Of a stretch of 58,743 bases of DNA, positions 8,127 through 16,468 are shown in pieces (positions within the stretch are counted from its first letter, which is position 1; the number at the start of each line of letters is the position of its first letter). The position numbers were made by a program, and so were the translations under genes. The notes beneath the pieces were generated by a model that worked only from the letters and a program-made list of their open reading frames with translations, was not told the DNA's origin and searched no databases. Origin of the DNA: Akkermansia muciniphila (GTDB lineage Bacteria > Verrucomicrobiota > Verrucomicrobiia > Verrucomicrobiales > V1-33); contig CALQSQ010000025.1 of NCBI GenBank assembly GCA_943333275.1, forward strand, positions 1 through 58,743, in the 5' to 3' direction.

Positions 8127-9805
8127 CGGGTGAATTCCTTTTCCCCGTCTTCGCCAACCCCCTGTGCAGTGGTACCCGGGATGCCCGGGATGCCGGGAAC
8201 TGCGCGGGGTTTTGGCGGCTCCGGCGGGGCGGGCGACGGCATGAGCGCTGAGAGGAGGGGCAGGGCCTTGGGCTCGGTCAGGGCCAGTTTCTGGACTTCG
8301 GTGATGAACCTCGCGGTGGAGGCTTGCGCGAAGGCCTGGGCGTATGCGCTGCCGTAATTATTCTCCATGGCCATCTGGGCATTGCGCTCGCTTTGAACCC
8401 AATACCGCAGGGCATCCAGCAGATCATAGCGGCGGCCATACGGATCGTTTTCATTCGCGATGTCCATGGTCTGGTAGGCCTCCGCGAAGGGTCGGCTGTT
8501 GGCCAGAACGGCGGCGAGGTTGCCATGGGAGGCCTGCTTTTCCTGGACGAAAATGCGCACTTCCACGTTGCAGGGCTCTGCCTTCAAAATATGCGCGGCC
8601 ATCGCGGTGGAATCTGCAAAACGTGAAGTCTGACCGATGGCGAGAAACATCAATCCCGCCGGCAGCCCCCATCCAATGGGCAGCGACATGGCCGGCCAGC
8701 GGCTGAGCAGCCAGCCCAATCCCCATGCTGCGAGGACTCCGGCCCATGGCAGGACGGCATACCAGCGGATCTCGGAGAGCAGATTGGTGGTGCGCCAGCC
8801 GAGCAGCAGGAGCGTGGGCCACAAGGCAAGGAACACAAGGGCACTGAGTGGGCAGGAATTTTTGCGGCAGAGTCTCAGGATGCAAACGACGGATCCCATG
8901 ACAACAACGCTGAGTCCGACGACCGCCGGCCAGTCGCGCCATATTTCCGACCAAGGGAATTGATGCTCCGGCAGGAGATGGGTGGGCTGCAGCAGCGCTT
9001 GAAATTGCAGGAGAAACACCCGTCCCTGAGTGAGCCAGTGAGCCACCCAGGTTCCCCCCTGGCTTAGGGATCTCTGTGTCCAAGCATTCTGGAGATCGGC
9101 TCCAAGCCACACCACCACCAGCAATCCACAGAGGGTGAGCCCGGTTCCCCAACCCGTTCTGGCCGCGGCCCAGGCCTTAACCTCCGCACGCTGCATTTCT
9201 GAGGTCAGCCGCCATACCACCCAGATTCCTCCCAGGGCAAGCAGCATACCCGTGGGGGAGGAGAGGTCTGCGAGCACCACGCAGAGCAGCATGCCCAGCA
9301 TGCCCGCCGGAGCCGGACGACGCAGGAAGCTCCAGGCAAGTTTTACAGCCATCAGGCTGAATAGCACGGTGAGCTGCCAGTCTAAGTTAGCGATCACACA
9401 GGAACTCATGCCCGCCAGCGGGTGAGCCACCACCAGCAGTCCGGCAGTGAGTGCGAGGCGTTTTTTATTCACCCCGCTGACCGTGCCTGCCAGCTCGAGA
9501 AACTGGTTCGCCAGCCCGAAGACCGTCAGCCCTAGCAACCACAGGGCAAGAACATTCCAAATCCGGTAGACCCAGGCGGCATCTCCTCCCACGGATTTTG
9601 CTATGGTCCAGCATTGCGAGGGCATCCAATTGTCCCAGGCATGCGAGGTGATCCACGGTCCGATGATTTCTGCATCCCCCATCCAAACATCGGCACGAAA
9701 CACCATGACACCAACAATCGCAGTTGCCAGTGTCAGCAGGAGGCTGGGGCTGCGGGTAAGGCGACCAACCGTATTCAAACGGGGCGTATTCGGATCGGGT
9801 TCCAT
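8123..9805 (-). CDS. multi-spanning membrane protein, possibly GT-C-like
   Basis: This is a 560-residue protein with about ten predicted membrane helices between residues 20 and 395, preceded by a short cytoplasmic N-terminus. The first loop after helix 1 has acidic and Trp residues ([14 protein letters not shown]), reminiscent of lipid-sugar-dependent GT-C glycosyltransferases, but I cannot assign a family. The C-terminal 150 residues are soluble, Ala-rich, and end in a Pro/Gly tail (PGIPGIPGT). It is divergent from the regulator gene at 9965, with a shared control region between them. Confidence 0.6.
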   Translation of the reverse strand: MEPDPNTPRLNTVGRLTRSPSLLLTLATAIVGVMVFRADVWMGDAEIIGPWITSHAWDNWMPSQCWTIAKSVGGDAAWVYRIWNVLALWLLGLTVFGLANQFLELAGTVSGVNKKRLALTAGLLVVAHPLAGMSSCVIANLDWQLTVLFSLMAVKLAWSFLRRPAPAGMLGMLLCVVLADLSSPTGMLLALGGIWVVWRLTSEMQRAEVKAWAAARTGWGTGLTLCGLLVVVWLGADLQNAWTQRSLSQGGTWVAHWLTQGRVFLLQFQALLQPTHLLPEHQFPWSEIWRDWPAVVGLSVVVMGSVVCILRLCRKNSCPLSALVFLALWPTLLLLGWRTTNLLSEIRWYAVLPWAGVLAAWGLGWLLSRWPAMSLPIGWGLPAGLMFLAIGQTSRFADSTAMAAHILKAEPCNVEVRIFVQEKQASHGNLAAVLANSRPFAEAYQTMDIANENDPYGRRYDLLDALRYWVQSERNAQMAMENNYGSAYAQAFAQASTARFITEVQKLALTEPKALPLLSALMPSPAPPEPPKPRAVPGIPGIPGTTAQGVGEDGEKEFTR

Positions 9806-9812
9806 TATTTTA

Positions 9813-9834
9813 CATAGAAACCATAAAATCTATG
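9813..9834. promoter_or_regulatory. inverted repeat before the membrane-protein gene
   Basis: CATAGA (9813-9818) and TCTATG (9829-9834) form a perfect six-base inverted repeat with a ten-base AT-rich spacer. It sits 8-29 bases upstream of the minus-strand start at 9805. It could be a regulator site or part of the 5' leader. Short repeats of this kind arise by chance in AT-rich intergenic DNA, so support is weak. Confidence 0.25.
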
Positions 9835-9838
9835 CTTA

Positions 9839-9868
9839 TTGACGATTAAGCAACTGGTTTTTTATTCA
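9839..9868 (+). promoter_or_regulatory. possible sigma70-type promoter for the regulator/NusG-like operon
   Basis: TTGACG at 9839-9844 and TATTCA at 9863-9868 are separated by 18 bases. Transcription from here would start near 9875 and carry the palindromes at 9906-9950 in the leader of the gene at 9965. The match to consensus is moderate only. Confidence 0.3.
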
Positions 9869-9905
9869 TTCTTAGGTGGTTTGGGCCGTTTTGGGGTCGC
9901 CAAAG

Positions 9906-9950
9906 TTGATTTGTGTTCATTTTTTCTTGAACAAATCAAACTTTTTGATT
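9906..9950. promoter_or_regulatory. overlapping palindromes, candidate autoregulatory operator
   Basis: TTGATTTGTGTTCA (9906-9919) and TTGAACAAATCAA (9927-9939) form a long inverted repeat, perfect over twelve pairs apart from a two-base bulge. The right arm is reused in a second, perfect repeat: AATCAAA (9934-9940), CTT, TTTGATT (9944-9950). The pair ends 14 bases before the start of a winged-helix regulator gene. Symmetric AT-rich sites there are what a dimeric MarR/GbsR-type repressor would bind to control itself. A structural role in the mRNA leader is also possible. Confidence 0.5.
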
Positions 9951-9964
9951 AGCTTGGTCTCTTC

Positions 9965-10576
9965 ATGTCCAGCACTGTTACTTCTGTCCCGGCCCCGGTT
10001 GGCCGAATCGGCAATCCAAGAGAATTGGATAGTCTGGACGAGGATTTGAAGGAGGGGGACGAGGAGCGTGAAGGATTGAATGCCTTGGAAATTGAGGTGA
10101 TCGACATTTTCGTCTCGATCGTAAAAATACTGGGCATCCCGAAGTCAGTGGCGGAAATTTATGGCCTGCTGTTTGTATCGCCGGACCCGCTGCCTCTGGA
10201 TGGTATTGTGGATCGGTTGCGCATCAGCAAGGGGTCGGTGAGCCAGGGCCTGAAGCTTTTGAGGGCGTTTGGCGGTGTGAAGACGACCTATGTGGCAGGC
10301 GACCGCCGGGACCATTATGTGGCGGAGATCGAATTGAAAATGCTGGTGGCCGGATTTATGCGCGGGGAAATCCAACCCCGTCTCGAAAATGGGAAACAGC
10401 GCCTGAGTCATGTGGAGGAAATTCGGGAGGAATTGAGCGCGGACGATCGTCGGAAAAATTTCTACGGTGTGCGGGTGAGGAAGTTGAAGCAGTGGCATGA
10501 ACGCAGCCAGTCCCTGCTGCCGCTGTTGAGTGGCATGCTGGATATCACGGGTCGTTCGGAGGGCGCGGATTCATGA
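9965..10576 (+). CDS. GbsR/MarR-family winged-helix transcriptional regulator
   Basis: This 203-residue protein has an acidic N-terminal tail (about residues 20-37) before a winged-helix DNA-binding core. LGIPKSVAEIYGLLFVS and LRISKGSVSQGLKLLRAFG form the helix-turn-helix, matching the GbsR-like pattern in which 'SKGSVSxxL' is the recognition helix. A long helical C-terminus follows and probably dimerises. Its stop overlaps the ATG of the NusG-like gene, so the two are co-expressed. The position ahead of a large polysaccharide locus suggests a local regulator. The ligand cannot be told from sequence. Confidence 0.72.
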   Translation: MSSTVTSVPAPVGRIGNPRELDSLDEDLKEGDEEREGLNALEIEVIDIFVSIVKILGIPKSVAEIYGLLFVSPDPLPLDGIVDRLRISKGSVSQGLKLLRAFGGVKTTYVAGDRRDHYVAEIELKMLVAGFMRGEIQPRLENGKQRLSHVEEIREELSADDRRKNFYGVRVRKLKQWHERSQSLLPLLSGMLDITGRSEGADS

Positions 10577-11127
10577 TGACTGCGGACTCCAATCCAGCTG
10601 AGCGGCTCTGGCGTTGCCTTCGCAGCAAGCCAAAGTGCGAGCATCTGGCTGCCCAGCACCTGCGGAGCGAGGGATGGGAAGCGTATTGTCCCCGGGTTCG
10701 CCATCAGCGTCGCACCGCAAGGGGATTGGTTTGGTTTACCGAGGCGCTTTTTCCGGGTTATGTATTCTGTCGCTTTGCGCATGAGGAGCATCGGATGGTT
10801 CGATCCGTTACCTGCGTGGCAGGGTTGCTGGATTTTATTCCGGGTTGCGGATTGCTGCCTGGGCAAGCCATTCTGGATCTGCAGCGCCATTTTCCGGATG
10901 ATCAGCCCTTCACGGTGCAGATCGCCCCGGCGGTGGGGGATGAAGTCGAAGTAACGGAAGGTCCGCTCAGCGGTGTGAAGGCGGTGATCACCCGACTGCT
11001 TCCCGGTGCGAGGCGGGTGCAGATTCTCATGGATTTCCTGGGCAGTTCCCGGCAGATGGAAGTCCCGCTGCAATTTTTAATCGGTTGCCATGATCCACGG
11101 GTCGCCGCCTTTGCTGGCAATCCTTAG
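10573..11127 (+). CDS. NusG-like specialised antiterminator (RfaH/UpxY type)
   Basis: This is a paralogue of NusG that travels with RNA polymerase and suppresses pausing or termination in long operons. The N-terminal NGN domain (about residues 10-105) shows WRCLRSKPKCEHLAAQHL and the signature EALFPGYVFCRF. A KOW segment follows, VGDEVEVTEGPLSGVKAVI (about 117-135). At 184 residues it is similar to NusG. It is not the housekeeping copy by context, since secE and rplK are absent and it sits immediately before a long same-strand polysaccharide locus, as rfaH-like genes do in Bacteroides and other phyla. The candidate target element is at 11250-11266. Confidence 0.85.
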   Translation: MMTADSNPAERLWRCLRSKPKCEHLAAQHLRSEGWEAYCPRVRHQRRTARGLVWFTEALFPGYVFCRFAHEEHRMVRSVTCVAGLLDFIPGCGLLPGQAILDLQRHFPDDQPFTVQIAPAVGDEVEVTEGPLSGVKAVITRLLPGARRVQILMDFLGSSRQMEVPLQFLIGCHDPRVAAFAGNP

Positions 11128-11249
11128 GATTCCAAACACATAGCTGCTTCCAGACACCGGTTTGGATCAGCGCCCCATCCACATTCCAATGAAGAAGCCT
11201 TCGTTGTTTTCCGAAAACAGATTGGTTTTACGGCCTCCGCCGCAATTGA

Positions 11250-11266
11250 CCAAGGGCGGGAGCGTG
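11250..11266 (+). promoter_or_regulatory. ops/JUMPstart-like element in the operon leader
   Basis: CCAAGGGCGGGAGCGTG agrees at 15 of 17 positions with the 3' half of the JUMPstart consensus as I remember it (CCAGGGGCGGTAGCGTG), and at 11 of 12 with the ops core GGCGGTAGCGTG. In enterobacteria ops pauses RNA polymerase and recruits RfaH. Here it lies between an RfaH/NusG-like gene and the first gene of a 33 kb polysaccharide locus, the expected position. The phylum is distant from enterobacteria, so either the element is conserved or the match is chance. Confidence 0.45.
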
Positions 11267-11275
11267 GCGCCAAAT

Positions 11276-11289
11276 CCCCGCTCACGGGG
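11276..11289 (+). promoter_or_regulatory. GC hairpin just after the ops-like element
   Basis: CCCCG (11276-11280), loop CTCA, CGGGG (11285-11289) forms a compact perfect stem nine bases after the ops-like element. No T tract follows, so it is not a classical intrinsic terminator. A pause-stabilising hairpin is possible. The rest of the leader, 11128-11249 and 11290-11361, shows nothing else. Confidence 0.35.
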
Positions 11290-11361
11290 GACCGTCACCA
11301 CAATCCTCAAAATTTGGCCGATTCGTCTTGAAGATTCGACTCTCCTGTAATCTATTGAAAA

Positions 11362-11367
11362 TATAAT
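11362..11367 (+). promoter_or_regulatory. consensus -10 hexamer, TATAAT, 27 bases before the first polysaccharide gene
   Basis: A perfect TATAAT in an AT-rich stretch, with no recognisable -35 at 16-18 bases. If used, this promoter would start near 11374, leave a 20-base leader, and bypass the ops-like element. The two signals therefore imply alternative transcripts. Confidence 0.25.
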
Positions 11368-11393
11368 ATCCATAATCAAACAGCATTCCAAAC

Positions 11394-12380
11394 ATGTCAT
11401 CTGAAAAAATACTAGTCGGCGGAGCAGGCGGATTCATTGGCGGACACCTTGTGAAAGCGCTGGTCTCGCGCGGGCATCAGGTTCGGGCCGTCGATTACAA
11501 GCCGCTGGAAATGTGGTATCAGCCCCATGCCCAGGCCGAGAACATCGTCGCCAATTTGGAGGGCAAGGAAGCTTGTTACCAGGCCGCCAAGGGGATGGAC
11601 ACCATTTTCAATCTGGCCTGCAATATGGGCGGCATGGGATTCATCGAGAACAACCGTGCGCTCTGCATGCTTAGCGTCCTGATCAACACCCACCTCATGA
11701 TGGCGGCGCGGGATCAGGGAGCGAAGAAATACCTCTACTCCTCCAGCGCTTGCGTCTACAACGCCACGAAGCAAACAGACACCGCCGTGACCGCTCTGAA
11801 GGAGGAGGATGCCTACCCCGCCATGCCTGAGGATGGCTACGGTTGGGAAAAACTCTTCTCGGAGCGCATGTGCCGCCATTTCCATGAAGACTTTGGCTCG
11901 GACGTGCGCATCGTGCGTTTCCACAATGTTTACGGCCCCTACGGAACCTACCAGGGTGGTCGGGAAAAAGCCCCCGCCGCCGTCTGCCGCAAAATTATCG
12001 CGGCCAAAGTCAGCGGCAACCACGAGATGGAAATCTGGGGCGATGGCAACCAGACCCGCAGTTTCATGTATGTGGATGACTGCATCACCGGTCTGGACAA
12101 ACTCATGGCCTCTAACTTCATGGAACCATTGAACCTCGGACGGAGCGAACTTGTCAGCATCAACCAGCTCGTCGACATCGTCGAGGAAATCGCCGGCATC
12201 AAAATGAAGCGCAATTACAATCTCAGCGCCCCCCAGGGCGTGCGCGGTCGCAACAGCGACAACACACTCATCAACAAAGTGCTGGGCTGGGAACCGGAAA
12301 TAGACCTCCGCACGGGTATGAAAAAGACCTACGACTGGATCTACGAGGAAATGACCACGGGCGGCAACAAGGTATTCTAA
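11394..12380 (+). CDS. GDP-mannose 3,5-epimerase-like NAD-dependent SDR enzyme
   Basis: This extended short-chain dehydrogenase has a Rossmann GGAGGFIGGHL at residues 8-18. The combination CNMGGMGFIENN, SSSACVY (with the catalytic-type Cys), YGWEKLFSERMC (Tyr-x-x-x-Lys) and FHNVYGPYGTYQGG is characteristic of GDP-mannose 3',5'-epimerase, which makes GDP-L-galactose or GDP-L-gulose. The 328 residues are shorter than the plant enzymes, about 375. It opens the polysaccharide locus and presumably supplies an activated sugar. A related but distinct epimerase activity on another nucleotide sugar cannot be excluded. Confidence 0.75.
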   Translation: MSSEKILVGGAGGFIGGHLVKALVSRGHQVRAVDYKPLEMWYQPHAQAENIVANLEGKEACYQAAKGMDTIFNLACNMGGMGFIENNRALCMLSVLINTHLMMAARDQGAKKYLYSSSACVYNATKQTDTAVTALKEEDAYPAMPEDGYGWEKLFSERMCRHFHEDFGSDVRIVRFHNVYGPYGTYQGGREKAPAAVCRKIIAAKVSGNHEMEIWGDGNQTRSFMYVDDCITGLDKLMASNFMEPLNLGRSELVSINQLVDIVEEIAGIKMKRNYNLSAPQGVRGRNSDNTLINKVLGWEPEIDLRTGMKKTYDWIYEEMTTGGNKVF

Positions 12381-12422
12381 GCCGCGGTCCCTCCCCCGCC
12401 ATCACATTGCGGCCGGTGGCCC

Positions 12423-13547
12423 ATGCCACGGATGACGAGTACCCACAAACCACGAGTGCTCGTCATCGGACCGCTGCCGCCCCCGGTGCACGGGGTGACG
12501 CTCTGTCTGCAGAATCTCCTCGTGCACCGCGATCGCCTGCCGGTCGAAATTGTTCACCTCGATTCCCGTTTCACGGACAGTCATGACGACCTGGGAAAAT
12601 TTTCGCTCCGCAAAGGGTTCCGCCTCCTTGGTTATCTTACACATCTGATTCGCGTCCTGCTTTTCGGTCGAATCCGTTCGGTCATCACCACGCCCACTTT
12701 TTATTTCAAACCGTTCCTCAAGGACTCACTCTTCATCTGGTGCGCCTGGCTCCTGCGCAAACCAGTCCACGGTTGGATTCACAATGATTTCCGGCTGCTT
12801 GCCGAGGAAATGACCGGGTGGAAATCCACCATTGCCAGGCACACGCTCCGCCGATTGTCCAAAATCATCCTCGTGGCTCCACGTCTGTCGCACCACGTGC
12901 CGGATTGGATTGATGCTTGGAAAATCACCATCATTGAAAATGGGGTCCCCGATCCCCCGCAGCACCGGGACTGGTCAGACGCTCCCCATTCCCATCCACG
13001 CTTCATTTATCTTTCCCAGATGAACGACGCCAAGGGGTGGAGAGACCTGCTTCAGGCGGCGGAAATGCTGGCAGCCAAAGGAATCCATCCCGAGTTCCAT
13101 TTTTACGGGCGACCCGCTTTCGAAACCAACCAGGAGATGATTGAAAACACCCTGAAGGAATTCAGCGCCAGGGGAGTAAACGCCACCTGGCATGGGGCGA
13201 TCTACGATGACGCCAAGTGGTCGATGCTGGCAGCTGCTGACGTCTTCATTTTCCCTTCCTGGCATGAAGCTTTCCCGCTTGCCATTCTCGATGCCATGGC
13301 CGTCGGCCTTCCCATCATCGCCACGGATGTTGGTGGCGTGGCGGATGCGCTGGACAATGGCATGGGAGGACAAATCATCCCACCCCGGCAACCCCGTCTG
13401 CTCGCTGCCGCGATGGAAAAACTGCTGACGCAATCGCCAGCCGACATGGGCCGCCACAACCGCCAGCGCTATCTGGCCAACTTCACAACCCAAGCCTACG
13501 CCGACCGCTGGGCGGCATTTTTTCATTCCCTCTATGAGTCAAACTAA
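12423..13547 (+). CDS. GT4-type glycosyltransferase
   Basis: This is a GT-B fold retaining glycosyltransferase of 374 residues. The N-terminal VLVIGPLPPPVHGVT is the acceptor-side Gly-rich start. The donor domain has FPSWHEAFPLAILDAMA followed by GLPIIATDVGG. In the usual E-x7-E motif the second Glu is Asp here. A second in-frame ATG lies three codons inside. The end overlaps the wbpA-like gene by 14 bases, so expression is coupled. Acceptor and donor are unknown. Confidence 0.85.
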   Translation: MPRMTSTHKPRVLVIGPLPPPVHGVTLCLQNLLVHRDRLPVEIVHLDSRFTDSHDDLGKFSLRKGFRLLGYLTHLIRVLLFGRIRSVITTPTFYFKPFLKDSLFIWCAWLLRKPVHGWIHNDFRLLAEEMTGWKSTIARHTLRRLSKIILVAPRLSHHVPDWIDAWKITIIENGVPDPPQHRDWSDAPHSHPRFIYLSQMNDAKGWRDLLQAAEMLAAKGIHPEFHFYGRPAFETNQEMIENTLKEFSARGVNATWHGAIYDDAKWSMLAAADVFIFPSWHEAFPLAILDAMAVGLPIIATDVGGVADALDNGMGGQIIPPRQPRLLAAAMEKLLTQSPADMGRHNRQRYLANFTTQAYADRWAAFFHSLYESN

Positions 13548-14859
13548 CATCATTGAAAAATTCACCGACAAAACCGCCGTCATCGGCGTGATGGGCCTGG
13601 GCTACGTCGGGCTGCCCTTGCTACTGGGCTATGTCGGCCGCGGATTCCGGGTTCTGGGCCTGGATGTGGATGCCCGCAAGGTCGAGTCGCTTCACGCTGG
13701 TCGCAGCTACATCGAGCACATTCCCGGATCGTCCATCCAGAGTGCGTTGGCCGCAGGCCTGCTCGAAGCCACGACCGATCTCTCCCGTGTCAGCGAAGTG
13801 GACGCCATCATCATCTGCGTGCCTACGCCGCTGAGCCACCATCACGAGCCGGACCTCAGCTACGTGCGGGCCACGCGGGACGCGATCATGCCGCACCTGC
13901 GCGCCGGTCAGATCATCTGCCTGGAGAGCACCACCTATCCAGGCACCACCGATGAGGAATTTCTGCCCCATCTCGAGAAATTGAATTTCAAAATGGGCGA
14001 GAATTTCCACCTCGTCTTCTCCCCCGAGCGCGAGGACCCGGGCAATCCGAATTTCAGCGGGACCAACATCCCCAAAGTCGTCGGTGGCCACACCGCTGAG
14101 TGCCTGAAGGCAGGCGTGGCCTGCTACGGAGCCATTTACAACAAGGTGGTGCCAGTCACGTCCACCCGCGTGGCGGAAATGGTGAAACTGCTCGAGAACA
14201 TCTTTCGCGCCGTCAACATCGGCCTTGTCAACGAGATGAAGATCGTGGCTGATGAAATGGGAATCGATATCTGGGAGGTCATCAACGCCGCCGCCACCAA
14301 GCCCTTCGGCTACACGCCGTTTTATCCGGGACCCGGCCTGGGCGGGCATTGCATCCCCATCGATCCATTCTACCTCACTTGGAAAGCACGGGAATTTGGG
14401 GTCCACACCCGTTTCATTGAACTGGCTGGCGAGATCAACGAAGCCATGCCTTCCTACGTTGTAAGGCGGGTCGGAGAACGACTGAACCGTGCCCGCAAGC
14501 CACTCAACGGCAGCAAGGTACTCATCCTCGGCCTCGCCTACAAGGCCAATGTCGATGACATGCGGGAGAGTCCGACGTTTGAACTTTTCGATCTGCTCAA
14601 GGCGCAGGGCGCGGAAATCAGCTACTACGATCCCCACATTCCCGTCGTCTCCCCCACGCGCGAACATGCCGAATACACCGGCATGAAATCCATCGAGTGG
14701 AATCAGGCCAGTGTCAGCGCCGCCGATCTCGTGCTCATTTCCACCAATCACGCCAGGGTCAATCTCACGGAACTCGCTGCCTGGGCACCCTGCATCGTGG
14801 ACACCCGCAATGCCATGGCCGCCATCCCCACCAAGCCCGGTCAGGTCACCAAAGCTTAG
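13534..14859 (+). CDS. wbpA: UDP-N-acetyl-D-glucosamine 6-dehydrogenase (WbpA-type)
   Basis: This enzyme oxidises UDP-GlcNAc C6 to the carboxylate, giving UDP-GlcNAcA. It has a Rossmann MGLGYVGLPL near residue 21, the central dehydrogenase domain, and the catalytic Cys in GLGGHCIPIDP near residue 273. GLAYKANVDDMRESP and YYDPHIP lie in the C-terminal nucleotide-sugar domain. The 441 residues match WbpA. The gene order, followed directly by WbpB, WbpD and WbpE homologues, supports the UDP-GlcNAc substrate over UDP-glucose. The stop is immediately followed by the next ATG. Confidence 0.9.
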   Translation: MSQTNIIEKFTDKTAVIGVMGLGYVGLPLLLGYVGRGFRVLGLDVDARKVESLHAGRSYIEHIPGSSIQSALAAGLLEATTDLSRVSEVDAIIICVPTPLSHHHEPDLSYVRATRDAIMPHLRAGQIICLESTTYPGTTDEEFLPHLEKLNFKMGENFHLVFSPEREDPGNPNFSGTNIPKVVGGHTAECLKAGVACYGAIYNKVVPVTSTRVAEMVKLLENIFRAVNIGLVNEMKIVADEMGIDIWEVINAAATKPFGYTPFYPGPGLGGHCIPIDPFYLTWKAREFGVHTRFIELAGEINEAMPSYVVRRVGERLNRARKPLNGSKVLILGLAYKANVDDMRESPTFELFDLLKAQGAEISYYDPHIPVVSPTREHAEYTGMKSIEWNQASVSAADLVLISTNHARVNLTELAAWAPCIVDTRNAMAAIPTKPGQVTKA

Positions 14860-15810
14860 ATGAACTCCCAAAAAATAGGCGTCGTCGGTGCGGGAGCCTT
14901 CGGCAAAAATCACCTCCGCACTTTCCATGAGATGGGAGTGCTTGCAGGCATCGCCGAGCCATTTCCCAAAGCTCGCGAATCCGCCCAGCAGGCCTACCCC
15001 GGTGTGCCCATTTTCGAAAACGCCTCCGACCTATTTGCCTCCGGCATCGACGCCGTCACCATCGTCACCCCTGCCCACCTCCATGCACCCATCGCGATTC
15101 AGGCATTTGATGCAGGGCTCGATGTGTTCATTGAGAAACCGATGACGCTGAACTCGGCGGAGGCGGAGGACCTCATCGCCCGTGCTGCCGCCAAACAGCG
15201 CATCCTCATGGTCGGCCATCTGCTGCTCTACCAGCCCGCGATTGCCTTTCTGAAAGAATTTCTTGAGGCCGGAACATTAGGGAAAGTGTTCACCTTGCAT
15301 CAGGACCGCATGAAGCTGGGACGCGCACGGTCCGTGGAAAATGTATTGTGGAGTTTCGGGGTGCATGACCTCGCGGTCCTGCTCCACCTGACCGGCCAGG
15401 TTCCCGTAAAATCAACCTTCATCGGCCACTGCGGCCTGCAATCGACCATCGCCGACGACACGTTTCTCCATCTCGAATTTCCCGATGGCACCCAGGCCCA
15501 CCTCCACAACTCCTGGCTCTGGCCGGACAATCGGCGTGGACTGCACATCATCGGCGAAAAAGGAGTGCTGCATTACGATGAGGTGGCGCAGCAGGTGACG
15601 TGGCATCGCAAAACGATCAATGCCGCGCTGGAAAATGTGGATGATGGCAGCGAGATCATTTTCACCGCCCCGCCAAATTTCCAGCCGCTTCGCGCCGAGA
15701 TTGAACATTTCCTGCATTGCATCCGGACACGCTCCACGCCCCTTTCCGACGGGCACGGCGGCGCTGCGGTCGTCCGTATCCTTGAGCAGGTCAGCCCCGT
15801 TTCAGCATGA
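14860..15810 (+). CDS. wbpB: UDP-GlcNAcA 3-dehydrogenase, Gfo/Idh/MocA family (WbpB/WlbA-type)
   Basis: This enzyme oxidises the C3 hydroxyl of UDP-GlcNAcA to a ketone. The nucleotide fold is GVVGAGAFGKNHLRTF (residues 6-21), and DVFIEKPMTLN contains the conserved EKP. RMKLGRARSVENVLWSFGVHDL has the catalytic-region His seen in WlbA/WbpB. Characterised WbpB/WlbA enzymes keep NAD(H) bound and regenerate NAD+ by reducing 2-oxoglutarate to 2-hydroxyglutarate; the lhgO gene downstream fits that. It starts right after the wbpA stop and overlaps wbpD by four bases. Confidence 0.85.
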   Translation: MNSQKIGVVGAGAFGKNHLRTFHEMGVLAGIAEPFPKARESAQQAYPGVPIFENASDLFASGIDAVTIVTPAHLHAPIAIQAFDAGLDVFIEKPMTLNSAEAEDLIARAAAKQRILMVGHLLLYQPAIAFLKEFLEAGTLGKVFTLHQDRMKLGRARSVENVLWSFGVHDLAVLLHLTGQVPVKSTFIGHCGLQSTIADDTFLHLEFPDGTQAHLHNSWLWPDNRRGLHIIGEKGVLHYDEVAQQVTWHRKTINAALENVDDGSEIIFTAPPNFQPLRAEIEHFLHCIRTRSTPLSDGHGGAAVVRILEQVSPVSA

Positions 15811-16457
15811 GTTCCTTTTACGTTCATCCCACCGCCATCATCGACGACAACGTCACCATCGGCGACGGCACCAAGATATGGCATTTCGCGCACATTTGCT
15901 CCGGAGCCAGATTGGGGAGCGGCTGCATCTTCGGCCAGAACACCATGGTCGCCAATGATGTCGTAATCGGGTCCAATGTGAAGGTGCAGAACAACGTGGC
16001 CATTTACACCGGCACCACCATTGAGGATGACGTCTTCCTTGGTCCCTCCTGCGTGTTGACGAACGTTACCAATCCGCGCAGTCAGGTGAAGCGGCATTCG
16101 CTCTACGAGACCACGCTCATCCGCCGCGGCACCACGGTTGGAGCCAATGCCACGATTGTCTGCGGGATCACCCTGGGTCGGTATTCTTTCATCGCAGCCG
16201 GAGCGGTGGTGGCCAGAGATGTGCCTGACTATGGATTTGTCATGGGAGTCCCCGGCCGCCTCCATGGCTGGATGAGCCGCCATGGACACCTGCTGAAATT
16301 CGACGCCGCCGGGCGAGCGACCTGTCCTGAATCTGGATTTCTCTATCAACTGACTGACGGCGCCGTGCGTTGCCTGACGCTGGACGAGGAGGCCCCGCTC
16401 CCGCAGGAACTCAGTCAGGGCGCGGTGAAGTACGACGATTTCAAGGCTCCAGCCTGA
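15807..16457 (+). CDS. wbpD: UDP-3-amino-GlcNAcA N-acetyltransferase (WbpD-type, left-handed beta helix)
   Basis: This is an acetyl-CoA-dependent transferase that acetylates the C3 amine made by the WbpE-type enzyme. The N-terminal two thirds are hexapeptide repeats (IIDDNVTIGDGTKIWHFAHI, then ARLGSGCIFGQN). LGPSCVLTNVTNPRS and the trimer-typical end FVMGVPGRLHGWM follow. At 216 residues it is about 25 longer than WbpD. The extra tail (ATCPESGFLYQL) resembles a worn rubredoxin-like knuckle also seen in some WbpD homologues. It overlaps wbpB by four bases. Confidence 0.85.
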   Translation: MSSFYVHPTAIIDDNVTIGDGTKIWHFAHICSGARLGSGCIFGQNTMVANDVVIGSNVKVQNNVAIYTGTTIEDDVFLGPSCVLTNVTNPRSQVKRHSLYETTLIRRGTTVGANATIVCGITLGRYSFIAAGAVVARDVPDYGFVMGVPGRLHGWMSRHGHLLKFDAAGRATCPESGFLYQLTDGAVRCLTLDEEAPLPQELSQGAVKYDDFKAPA

Positions 16458-16468
16458 TTTGTTTGCCA

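Noticed and set aside
8170..8220. The PGIPGIPGT tail of the membrane protein as a collagen-like repeat
   Set aside because: Only two to three units are present; it is too short to form a collagen-like domain.
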